A DNA stretch of 64,000 bases from Tulasnella sp. 424. Its lineage: Eukaryota > Basidiomycota > Agaricomycetes > Cantharellales > Tulasnellaceae. The notes under the pieces were generated by a model. It searched no databases. It saw nothing but the letters and a program-made list of their open reading frames with translations, and had not been told where the DNA came from. A program made the translations under genes and the position numbers. This document shows, piece by piece, positions 21,457 through 32,766 of the stretch. The stretch lies in the NCBI GenBank assembly GCA_019633425.1, contig WSUB01000027.1:124001-188000 (forward strand), read 5' to 3'. Positions within the stretch are counted from its first letter, which is position 1. Every line of letters begins with the position of its first letter.

Positions 21457-23850
21457 ATGTCCACCAATCCCGTCTCGGGCTCAGATACAAACGTCGACCT
21501 CGCTACGCTCCTCACCACTCCATTGGAGAGAGGAAAAGCGTGTGTGGAATGTCGGCGAAAGAAACAGGTAGGCAATCTATTCCATTTCAGGCCTCTGGAG
21601 CAGGTTCTTCTGGAATTTCCTGACGGCTCTCTTATAACCGGAACCGATTGCGTCTTTGACCGCGACTTGCTGTTGTTCCATCGGTATTCGCGACGCGTTC
21701 AATCTCTTCGTCATCCAATATGCGGCACGTCGCCGGACACGTGTTGGCACTTTGCAGAAGTGCGACGGCCTGCGACCCAGCTGCTGGAGCTGCATCCGTA
21801 CGAATCGGGCCTGCAGTTACGAAAGGCAGCCAACAAGGCCGGTATCAGTTATCCTACAGGAACGCCTTGGCGAGCTCGAGACCAAGCTTCAGACTCTCAT
21901 CCGGGGACAAGAAGCCGCATCTTCCCCTCCTATCGTTGGTGTCTCTCAACAGGAGGTCGGTGCCCGTGATGCGACGGGTATTACTGGACCCGGTGGTCGT
22001 GAGTCGTTTTGTTGTGCTGGAACCCTCCTTTATATGCTATCAAGTCTCTGATTCTCATCATGTACGATCTTCTTACCTGTTGATCAGATTTTAAGCAGAC
22101 TCTCGACATTGACACACCCGAAGAAATCATGTCTGGCCTGAAATGGTGGGAGAACAAGACAGTTCCCGCAGCAGTGCACGACTACCTGTTCGTTCCCGAG
22201 TTTACACATTCTTTCTCCCCACCTCTGGTTGCTGAACCGCCATTTACTGGTCCTTAACTCTAGGTTAAAGATTTTTATCACTCACTGCTGGCGTGTGCAC
22301 TTTTATTTCAATCAAACCGCTTTCGAAACCCGAATGGCATCCAATGACCCCGCAACTCGACCCCACCCGTGCTACCTCAACGGCATCTACCTCATGGCTT
22401 GCTATTTTACGTCACTTGACCTTGCACCGTCCCCGTATCTCGGAGAGCATGAGGGACTCTTCTTAGGTCGTGCACAAAAGGCCCTGACAGAGAGCTTGGC
22501 GATGTCGGATAGGCTGATGGACTTCGTCCGCGGTTCCTCCCTTGTGACTATCTATTTCCTCATGAGGGGGAGATACCTTGAAGGGTAAGAGGTCTACGTC
22601 TCACATTCTCGGGACTTTGCTCATATTTCATTTACTAGATATCACGTCCACTGTGGGACAGCAAGATTCGCACTATCATGCGGCCTTCATCGCATTAATT
22701 CTAATGAGCTATCAGAGATCGGAGACGATCATTCTGCTTCAAACATCGGATACCTCCTCTCCCCTCCTGAGACTGAGGTGGAGCTTGGTGATCGATTGAA
22801 TGCATTCTGGCAGATTTATTGGTGCGATAAACTGCTTTCGACGTTGATGGGTTTCGTAGCCGCCCTCCCGGGTCAGGCGGAGCAGCCGGACGGGGTTTCG
22901 AGTGTATTTCCACGAGACATCGGGTATTATATGGTGAGGTCTTCACTCCAAACTAAGTACAACTACTCCTTTTGACTCTGGTCTTCCGTCCTTCCTAAGG
23001 GTAATCATCGAAGTTCCCGAAGCGACACCATTCCGGATCTCTTGATGGCTCGGTCCACGCCCAACGTGACGACCCAACAGCATAAAGACTCCTCTTTCGC
23101 TATGGTATTGAAGGCGCTCACATTGCTAGAACAAGCAAACCGATTGGGCCATATACATCGTAGTAGTATGTGGATGTTCAAGTTACATCCAACTCAGCTG
23201 ACCCCCCACCACCCTCCAGAACCGAGTGACAGCAACATAGCATCACTCAAGGAATTACACATGGCAACGGACCGCTTTGCCGCTACGATTCCTGTCGTGA
23301 GCGCACCAGCCGAGGACGCCGAGGAGAGCTCAGCATCCGACCCGGTTTCTATCGCTGTCCTTATGGCGCGTACTATAACACTAGGCGCCTTGCTCGAGAT
23401 GAACAACACAACCGCGGCTAGGGATGCACAAGCTTACAATGCTCGGCTTACATCAGCGGGATACATCGCCTCTCTGGTGTTCTACTTTGGCCCCGAGAAC
23501 TACGGGAATGCAGATCTGGCAACTGGTGTACGTCACAGCTTTCTCTTTGAAGGCATTCAGCTAAAACTCTAAAACTTTGCATCTCTCAGTATTGCTGGTG
23601 CTTGGCTGCTCAAGTACTCCTTGAGCACATGCACAAAGTTCGAGCCCAGTTGCTTGGACCTACGGATCCACGATCCTCCACGTCTATGGAGGTTTCCGAA
23701 CAGTCGAGCATGGAAGCTTTGACCGACTCCTTAACCGAATGCGAGTCACAGCTGACACGTCTTCTGGCTGCGCTGGAGAAGCTGAGCACTGTTTTTCCGA
23801 CGTTGGGTGAACACATTCCACGCACCGTCAATACGCGCACAATATACTGA
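21457..23850 (+). CDS. Zn2Cys6 fungal-type transcription factor
   Basis: The N-terminal binuclear zinc cluster reads CVECRRKKQ, then KCDGLRPSCWSCIRTNRACS after an intron, giving six cysteines in the order C-x2-C-x6-C-x6-C-x2-C-x6-C. The cluster is interrupted by a 190-nt intron (21568-21757). A short coiled-coil-like linker follows (LQERLGELETKLQTL). The middle homology region shows FYHSLLACALLFQSN-like reading near 22275-22315 and LFLGRAQKALTESLAMSDRL. Across the intron at about 22587-22640 it continues YHVHCGTARFALSCGLHRIN, the HxxxGxAxRxALxxGLHR pattern of the fungal_trans domain. Further blocks are FWQIYWCDKLLSTLMG and FYFGPENYGNADL. The stop is at 23848-23850. Predicted nuclear DNA-binding regulator; target genes unknown. 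Confidence 0.88.
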
Positions 23851-24277
23851 TGTGCGTTTCGTCGCATTTGCACCATTCGGGGTCATTATTCAGTCCATCA
23901 GGTTCAGCGAACTCGCCAAGTTATGGGTACTGTCGTAACTGCACGAGAGGAGGGCAATAATTAAAGTGGAGGGAGTTGCCTCCGAGAGCAGTTCTGCTTC
24001 GCTCAGCAATCGGATGTCCTTTCCTAGCATCTTGATTCCCTTAATAAATAAAAGTCGCTCCTTTACTATCGTGCCCGAACAAACATCGCCTCCGCAAGAT
24101 TCCCGAGAGCCGTTGACCTCAGCACGATCTTTAGGGCGGGTAGGCATGTCAGGCAAATCCAGCGTCAAGTACAGTACATCAATCCCTTTTTTTTTCGTAT
24201 CTATAGTTCTACTTAGACCATGATATGATGGCTACATTCGAGAGGACGTTGACGGATCACTTTGTTTGTATTCAGGT
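23851..24277. other. convergent intergenic spacer
   Basis: Spacer between two convergent genes. No coding feature. Holds both 3' ends. Confidence 0.5.
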
Positions 24278-25950
24278 CTACATTTCATCCCAATCATCAA
24301 CGGGAGGAGGCGCGGGGGCCCACAAGTGTCTCCTATGCGTTGTCTCAAGCTCTGGCTCGAAAGAGACTCCGAGAGCCTGACAAGCGGCGGTAAGGGCGGG
24401 TTGCTCAGAAGGATCGACGACGTGTAGTCGGAGTGATTTCAACCTTCCCAGAGACGGAGCGCTGAGCTTTGCCTTCCAGTACTCCGCTCTGGCATCCAGA
24501 TTCCCTCCATTAGCTCCGAACGGGGCGCTAGCGAGTGCCGATGAGGAGGAGTCCGGAGTGAGAAGGTGCACACGGAGATCCCTCAACTCATGGGCCGCAA
24601 AGGAGGTGAAAATGCTAACTGGCTCCGCAGAGTCCAGATTTAGCTTTCGAAGGTGGGGGAAGACGAGTGGCTGCCAAGGATTGACGTTGGAGAAGGACTC
24701 GAAAATCGGAGCGAAGGAATGTTGTTGGGTACGACTCTGGAAAGAAGGAAGTCTCGAGAGCGTTAGCTCTATGAGAGATGATTGGTATGAGAAGAGAAGG
24801 AACCCGATTGCGAGGGTAGTCTCCCGTTGTTTCATCGACACCAGGCCCAGATGCAAGACTTTGAGATCCTTGCACCTTGCAATGTCCGATTCTAATGGCC
24901 AATGATGGTCTCCAGACGAATAGTCAAGGATCCTGAGCGTTTCTAAGTCTCGAGGAGGGCAGAACGCTGTTGTAGGAAGCTTTGAAATCTCCGTGAAGTG
25001 GGAGGAAAGGGTGATGGACGCTGACTTCAACTTCTCCCAACCTTGCAGTCCTGGACCATACTCCTCCAACGGCGAGGGATCGACGAAGTTGAGCTGACGG
25101 AGATTTTTGCACGCTAAAAGAGCGGTCATGATCCCTTGGATCCCAAGGTCCGGCCTTCCCCACAGGGATCGGTAATCTCGGGAACTACGTGTGAGGTTTT
25201 GGGTGCTGTAGTCGGAGGTGAATACAATGTCGATCTCTTGGAGACTGGTGCAACGGTGCAGGATCTCGCTGCATAAAGCTTGCCATCTTTGCCAGTGAAC
25301 TCGCTGCTGTGTGTCCGAGGGACGATATCGCTGACGATTGTTCTCCGCAATCGTTACTTGGCGGGCAAGCGCCTTGGTCTCGGGATCTCCTTCGGACATT
25401 CCTTCTGGGACCTGGACCTTGAGGGGTCTCCTCGGATCGCTTTCTGTGTCGCGGAAGGTCGGAAATGACATGGTGATCTTGAGAACCGCCTCGGCCATGT
25501 GACGGTTGTCAATGAAAGCCTTCCGAATACCTGTCAATTCAGTTGCATAGTAGCCACAAAGAATGTTTTGGCAGCGTGACCGAGGAAAATTAGATAAAAA
25601 TTGACCAATACGAAATAATTCTACTACTTACCTTGCAAGCTCTGGGCGGTTTCAGCTTCAAGATTTTCGAAGAAGACGTCCCGAGCAATCGCGTACCAGT
25701 ACTTGCAGACCCAAAGGCCTTGGAATACTAGGTAGCGCGCATGTAGGTTCGAAAGGACGCGGGCCACTTGCTTTGCCTTTCGGGCGGCCTCCATCGCTGA
25801 TTTACGAACGACATCGAGGTCGGCAAAGAGATCCAGGAAGATGAAGCGCCATATTTCGAACGGTATGACAGGTCCAGTTATCTGGTATCTGTTAACATCG
25901 GCAGAGAAGATGCGCCAAGAAAGGTAGCCAGGCTGAGTGGTTGGGGGCAT
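24278..25950 (-). CDS. F-box-like / leucine-rich-repeat-type protein
   Basis: Two exons, with an intron between about 25628 and 25534. Exon 1 encodes an F-box-like start (ITGPVIPFEIWRFIFLDLF at about residues 24-42, then VCKYWYAIARDVFFENLEAE). This matches the 'P-x-E-[IL]-W...CK-x-W' layout of basidiomycete F-box proteins. The long exon 2 (about 418 residues) contains loosely spaced leucine-rich segments: CTSLQEIDIVF, CKNLRQLNFVD, DLETLRILDYSS, CKDLKVLHLGLVSM, LRKLNLDSAE and LKSLRLHVVDP. These form an irregular LRR array. The C-terminus is WAPAPPPVDDWDEM. Such proteins are usually substrate adaptors of SCF ubiquitin ligases. The F-box is divergent, so Skp1 binding is inference. Confidence 0.7.
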
Positions 25951-28900
25951 GGCTGGTCGTGGACAACAGGACCTTCGGTAAACCGTCTCACGCTTATCTA
26001 ACGCAAATTATGTAATAAATTCTCGCCCACACATCTGTCCATCTCCGTCATCTACCATGTCATATATATTCCACAAAGGATCAAGCCATCGAGCAGTGTT
26101 ACTCTGGAATGGGCTAGACGACGGTCGCGGTATTCGGAACCTTGGATGCCCAACTCATCGTCTTTACCGTGCACCTAAACGACTGGCTGTCCGGACCCGA
26201 AACTCGGAGAATGGACCTCAACTTGGATTCGCAACTCAAAAAGTGGCGGTGTCCGCGATCTGAATTTCATCAACATAATCTTAAAATGGCTTGAAAGACT
26301 GAAGACGGGATGCGATCGTTCCGGTCGTAGGGTTTCTTGCAGCCACTATACGGCGTTGTCCAGGGTTAACAATGCATTGAACAGAAACTGGAAGCCGGCT
26401 TCGGCTTGCACCGGTCCCGTTCCCGAGCGTGTCCGCCAATGATATGCAGTCGATGCATCTTACTTCGGCGGCTTTTGACAAAGAAAGCTGCTTTGTGGGG
26501 TCAACACCGATCAAGGGCTTGACACTCGATAAGCTTACCGAAAAGACATTGCCAACCACCTATTGGACTCGTTGATGGCTTGCCTAGGTCTTATGCCCTC
26601 GGGTCAGCAATGGATGGTAAACCAGAGCGGAAGCGTCTAATTACAGAAATCCCCCGAACGAGCCGGCCCCCAGAATAGTTTTTCGACCTTTTCGGATCAA
26701 GGACGTTGCCGAGCGCAAATGAAGACGAGCCATTGGCCTATTGTTCGAAAGTCTGCCTCGAAGGACAACTTGGGCGTCAAATTCAAAATTTACTTCCTCT
26801 TGTGTGCGGGGGAGGGCCTCTTGTAGCTGAGCGGCTTTTCAGGGCTTTTCAGGGCTTCTCAAACCTCTCGGCCCGTACTATCCCAACAAAGCTCTATGAG
26901 AGATCGCTATTACTATGACGTCAGCGGCTTACGCTACTAGTAGCGACGGAGCATTCCCACCTTTGGCGGACTGCTCGAGGACTCGTTCCGAGCGACATGA
27001 ATAATTTAATCGACGATCCGTATCTGCGGTGATTAAAAACAATATATTTTCACCTTTCCATTTCGATTCATTGTTAGAGATCTAGCATACCGTTCCATCG
27101 AGAAGCGCGGCCCGGATTTGTATTTTTCGCTTGAGGTCCACCAAACTCAAACAGGGGGAATGTAATGACAGAGGGCAGCTCCAAGGGAGCGATTTCCCCC
27201 TCAGCTCTCTCTCTCGAGTTGCCTGGCTGTATTAGGGCGAGGTGCTGTTGGACTTCACGCCAACCGGTGGGACTTCAAGAAAACTCACATGATTCCCCCC
27301 CACAAGGTACCCCCCACCTCAGCCAGCGTCGATTACCGAGCGGGGTGGTGAAACTGTGGTACCATCAGAGACTCGTCAGGATCGATTAGATGCCGCAGGA
27401 GCCACATGAGAATCAGAAATACAATGCGACGTCAAAGGCGATGGGTGTCCGAGCTGGTCAACGGTTTGCGTCCCGTATGCAGTCAAGGGACGAGGGACGA
27501 CTTGGAGCTTCCGGAAGGCGCCTAACCCACATAATTAACCAGCGACCCTAGAGATTCACAGGCACAAGGACGGAATCTAACCAGACACCAATGAACTGAA
27601 AGAAGGACGGATGACAGACCTGTATTCGGAACCCTTCGGCGGCGGAGGACAACACCGATTTGGACGGCACGCCTGAAAGTCCGAAGAGTCACCTTAACTG
27701 ACGGGCTCGAGATGAGATGACGCGGACGCAATGAAACTCGAAGGAGCAAATGACGATAACGACCTAGGGACGTGTTCGCGATGCCCACCTGGTCGTGGGA
27801 TGAAGGATGTTTGTGTGGCCGGTGCTGCGGTCTCACGAACTCCACCTCGCCAAACATATTCAAACGAACACCCAACCCACAATCCGACAACCAGCTTTCA
27901 GGCTAAATCAAATGTCACGAACACAAACCCGCAGCCAGTGGGTGGGGCGATGAAATCGTGCAATCTCGTCATTGACCAGGGATCCGGGGCGAACCACGGG
28001 AGGCGCGGTGCTCCTCCCCCGATTATGGTCGGGAGGGTGAGTGAGCTGTGAAACGCCATTCGGGCGCTTTTGTATTCTGCTTGTCAATCACGAACTTCTT
28101 CAGAGTTCAACCGTAGCTGACGACCTCAACTGCCTTATCCAGCTCATACTTTCGGGACCGACCGTTCGAGGCACGTGCTCCCAAACAAAGTAGCCGCCGG
28201 CTCCCGGCGCGGGCAACTATCCAAAGCTCCTCCCACCCTCTCCACCCCCTTTTCGCGAGACGTTCGCCCGCCGACATTTGGGATTGGGGAGCTGGTCGTA
28301 CCTCAGCATCAACAGTAGGCTTGCGAGCATCTCAACGCTCAAGGTTTTCCTCTGAAGGTCACAATCCTTGCAACAGCGCATAGGATCCATGATCGACAAT
28401 CGCACTGCCTACATCGCAAAGATAGCTGACAAATAATGGCATCGGAACGCGCTTCATCGGGGGTTGGCTTGATGCGGAAGCGTGGTAAGGGCAAGCGCCC
28501 ATCATGTCCGACTCTTTTGGGACTTGTTCGGAGCTGTGCCCCGACGTGCGCAGAAATTACCTTTTCTGGCCAGATTTCCTACGCCCTTGCCTTCTTCGGA
28601 ATAACTCGTACCTCGTGTCCCGAAAATATGCCACAACACCAATCCTGGGGATATACGCGACAGAAGCGCTTACGTTCGGGGAGCGCTCGAGGATCGCCAA
28701 TCAGGACCCTTTTGGTGCGGTATGCAGTGGACCTCGCTTCCCTGATGGCAAATGCCTCGGACAGCTTTGAAAATCCTAACCCGCCCCAAACAACTTGGTT
28801 TATCCTACCATAAATCATTTAAAGCAGGTACGCCCACTTCTTCCCCGATTCGTGGACCCTGTTCGCGGAACAGTACTTAAAACCCACCCCTCCAGCCAGC

Positions 28901-29158
28901 CACAGACATCCTCCATCCCCCATCCCTCATACTCTCCCGCGTCGTGCTTGAGCAGTCTATCATCGCTTGTGCGCTCATCAATAGATCAGGTGGGTCTCGT
29001 TCTCCACCAGCTTCCGCGCCTCCAAGCTGACGTTTGGCCACACTGGGACCCTGATTACCTTTAAACCGCTGTCTTCACCGTCCGTGTCAGCCACAACCAA
29101 CAGACGTGACTTCTCCTCCCCGACTCGACTCTTTTCGAACCGCTACTACCGCTACCAT
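25951..29158. other. 3.2 kb region without a supported gene
   Basis: Both strands were read and I find only short, unrelated open frames without family features. A tight direct repeat of ggcttttcag occurs three times near 26836-26868. The right end should contain the promoter of the Zn2Cys6 gene at 29159. Pyrimidine-rich sequence with cctcatactctcccg lies near 28920-28940. Confidence 0.5.
26836..26868. repeat. short tandem repeat, 10-11 bp unit
   Basis: ggcttttcag is repeated in tandem (third copy altered to ggcttctca). Non-coding, within a gene-poor stretch. Confidence 0.7.
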
Positions 29159-32100
29159 GCCCGCTACCCGAACCGCAGATACAGCGCCTACCATGGGATC
29201 TCGTTCGAAGAGGTCCTTCGTTCCTTCAGCCCCTGGGGGCTCACCGAGAAAGCAGAACACAGCTTGCGCAGCCTGTAGAAAGCGCAGGTTGGTGACGTCA
29301 CACCTTTCCAAGCGAATTCCGTTCTCGCTGACAGCGAACACGAATGGATAGGGTACGATGCGACAGACGAGACGGAAACGTCGATGTCTGCACTGAGTGC
29401 GCTCAACGCGGCTTTGCTTGCGTGTATGTGGCACCAGCAAAGTTTTGCATGACGTCTATTGATTGGTTGCTTTAGTGACGACGAGAGCAAAATTGGGAAG
29501 ATCCTTCGTCGAGGACGGAAAATCCAAGAACTCGAGTACGTTGCCAGATATTCAAATTCTCTCCATGGGGACGGTGGCTTAATTCCGTCATATCCCTCTA
29601 GAGCACTCTATGGACAATACCCTCCCGGTCAACGACCCAATGAGGAAGAGGTTCGCCGACGGCTAGCAGCTGCTGGTGCCCGGACGGTTTCGGGTTCCTC
29701 TTCAAACACCTCGCGACCGCTGAAGAAGGATCTGAATATGGAGTTCTTCTCATCTGATTTCTTCAAGTGGTTTCAGATGCAGTGTAAGAAGCTTTTGTTT
29801 TCATCCAGTTAGCCGAGCGTGGAAGCTGACGAGTACTGTTGGCAGTCCCGGTCCTAGATCCAGCAGAGTTCATCGACCGATACGACAAATTCGTCAAGAG
29901 AGGTGTGCCTCTTGGAGAATGCGGCGAGCTCATCGCGCAGACCCTTTTGGCATGGGCGACAAGCTTTGGGTTCGACGAGAGCGGAATCGATGCGAGCCTC
30001 TTCGAGGATGTAATCAAGGTGGAGGAAGACGATCCATTCGCAACGATAGAAAGAAGAAAAGCGGCTACAAATGAAATCGTCCAGGATATCCTTGAAGCTA
30101 TAGACAAAAACGCGGTTGCGCGAAGGACATCCTGGGATGGAGTGCGGGTCTTGCTGCTTCTGCTGCCATTGACGACGGAAGTACTCCCATCCGCCGACAG
30201 AGCTGTAAGTCAGCCTCCCTCGGGCCTTTTTTCGTTCCCTCACAGCTCAACTTCTGTTTGCAATCGGATCAGAATCTCTACCGTTCGGCCCTGCATCAAG
30301 TCTACTCGATTTCGGGCATCGACGTTCGTTCCGAAAAGCCTCTCTCAGTGGATGGTACCATAAAAGAGGTTGCACGAGCGCGCATTGTTTGGCATGCCAT
30401 CGTCAACGAAGGCATTACCTCCGCCTTGAACGGCACGAAGCTCATTTTGTAAGGCCCCCTTTACGTTCCGTCGTTAAGCAACTGTCTGACAATACCTTTT
30501 ACGTAGTGACCAAGACGATGCTGATTCATTCCAACCTCCTTACATATCGGAGAACTACAATGCCGCGCTTCAAGCTTGCCCTGTCACTGCCCATCTGAAC
30601 TCCGACTTCACATTCTTCCCTTGTCACCTCGCAGCGGTCTGCAGGCTTATTAACGAGTGCCTCACCTCGCCGAAGGCAGAGCGACTGGCTGCTTGTGGCA
30701 AGGAAGATGTCACACACGAACGCTTGGAGCTAATTTGGTCGGCGCTTGAGGAGAGCTGGAATGAATTCGATTCCCTTCGCGGAACTGGGGAGTTTACCGA
30801 CTCTCTGGAAGAGGAACTCCGGGAGACCTTCGTGAGCGGCTGGCAAATTTTCATATATGGAATTCGTGGGTGTCTAGTCGTGTCTTGGGTTATGCCAAAA
30901 CGCTAACTTCTCCCTTTACCTTCCAGACAACACGATCCGAGAAAAGCTATGGGAGCGGATCCGCCATATTACGGAGCCTTTCAACTCTCGGGACTCTGCA
31001 CGCCAGAGCATGAACGGTTCAACTCTTGGCGGAGCGACACTCACCGGTGGCATGGATCTGGCGTATACCGATTTCACAGCCGAGGCGCGCTTGAGGGAAC
31101 TCATGGCTTTGCACGACATGGCAAAGTCTCGGTGCAGTGATCGCGTAGCCCGGGTGTTGGGTATTTTGCGTCACCACACGGACTCCTCGTTCTTCGAGCT
31201 CGACGCTGGCCTCGTCGAGCCGGGAATCGTCTTTGCAGCCGAGCATTTTGCCAGCAATCCGGAGAGTCTGGAGGAGTTTAACTACTGTATCGACGCATTG
31301 CAAAAGATGCGTTGGGCGTTCTCAAAGGGCGAAAGCCAGGTGGAGAGGCTCAATGCCCTTTGGGACTCCAAACGCGCTGCAGAAGCGAAGCGAGCCCGCC
31401 CTCCACAGCAACGACTCTTATCCAGCCCTCTCCATGCACCATTCGATACTGGAATAGAAGGACACTCCGCCTTTTCCCTCGACAGCTTTCAGCTCGCTGG
31501 TGGCTCAGTTCTCAACAGCGGACCGCTTCCACAGTTCCAATTACAACCAGCTAGCAATATCCCTACTCGGTACTGGCAGACATCATCCCTTCAGCTCTCG
31601 CCCTTAAACCTATCGACTGATGGGGCATCAGAGGGGTCCAGGAAGTCAAGCTCAGCCTTCTCGGCGTTCGAACTCGGTAGTTCCCCCATCTCCCCCACTC
31701 GCTCTCTTTCCCAAGGATCGTCCCGGAGCGATAGCCCAATCGATGACGGGCAGCAGGGCGATAACCGGCGCCACTACATGGGTCGTTTCCAACCGTACGA
31801 GGATTTCCTCCCGATCACACCGGGGATTCCCGGCCTGAGCCTCCCCTCCGGATTCAATTCGCCGACGACGGACATTGTTCGCGCTCCAGCAGCGTACGGG
31901 GCGCCCATTATTAATGCTGGTCGCATGGAATCCCCACCCTACCCCCAAATCGTTGCTCCCCTCAGCCAGCTGGGCGGTCATGGAACATACCTGGATTCTG
32001 TCATCCCCATGGCGGAGCATCCCGTTCCAGAGGCCCATGAAATGAGCAGTACACACAGTAGCATCTCCTCGTCCTCCGTCTATAGCCATCCATCCTTGGA

Positions 32101-32212
32101 AGCTTCTCTTCCTCAGTGTGACCAACCACTCGACGTCCTTCAACAATACCTCGCCGCCACCAGCTTCGTTCCCTATGCTACAACTCACTCCGGCTCTGCC
32201 TTTTCTCTATAA
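29159..32212 (+). CDS. Zn2Cys6 fungal-type transcription factor
   Basis: The zinc cluster is CAACRKRR, then VRCDRRDGNVDVCTECAQRG and FACV, split by an intron starting right after RKRR (29289). A linker with RRGRKIQELEYVARY follows, likely a short dimerisation helix. The middle region runs over several exons: PVLDPAEFIDRYDKFVKRGV, RSALHQVYSISGIDVRSEKP, HLNSDFTFFPCHLAAVCRLI, and IFIYGI spliced to HNTIREKLWERI. The long last exon has LAYTDFTAEARLRELMALHD and FFELDAGLVEPGIVFAAEHF, and ends with a Ser/Pro/Gln-rich tail likely to be disordered and activating. The stop is at 32210-32212. The start at 29159 (MPATRTADTAPTM) gives a basic N-terminus; a second ATG in frame at 29192 is possible. Target unknown; predicted nuclear regulator. 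Confidence 0.88.
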
Positions 32213-32766
32213 TAATACTCATTGAACGATTCGTCTCTCCTTACTCTTATTCCTTTATTCATTCACTGTCGCTTGGTGTTGTCTCATTAACTTCGTTATT
32301 ATCGCGCTGGGATATCGCGCTCCTGTGTGTATCTCCACTATTAACACTATGAACTTTTTGGTTTTTGTCGTATCCGTAAATGCTACTGGCTGTGGGAAGT
32401 CTAAATTGCGAGACGGCGCACCCGCTCGAGAGAAAATAAATTGGGCACGAGTTCTGTGAAACGGTGTCAAGTTCAAGTGCCCTCCCAACCGATGATATTG
32501 TTTCAAGGGTCCAGTGTTAGGGTACAAGCCCCTATTAGGCGCCACGTTCGTGCAAGATGTCTGTCATCACGAATTGTAACGCAATAATCCTTGTTTAAAA
32601 TATGCATGTTCCGCGGAAGGGGTGAATGATACAGGCAAAATACATGTCGGCGGAAGTCAGCTGAAGATACGAGTGTGGCCTAAGGAATTAGTCCAGCTAG
32701 ACGCCCGAAGTCAAAAATAGACGCATGGAAAGGAGCTCTAGCTCCATTTCGCAACGGTCTAGGAGT
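32213..32766. other. convergent intergenic spacer
   Basis: No gene. Contains the 3' ends of two convergent transcription-factor genes. Confidence 0.5.

Noticed and set aside
28436..28813. 125-residue open frame on the plus strand
   Set aside because: No recognisable motif and no supporting exon upstream or downstream; competing frames of similar length overlap it.
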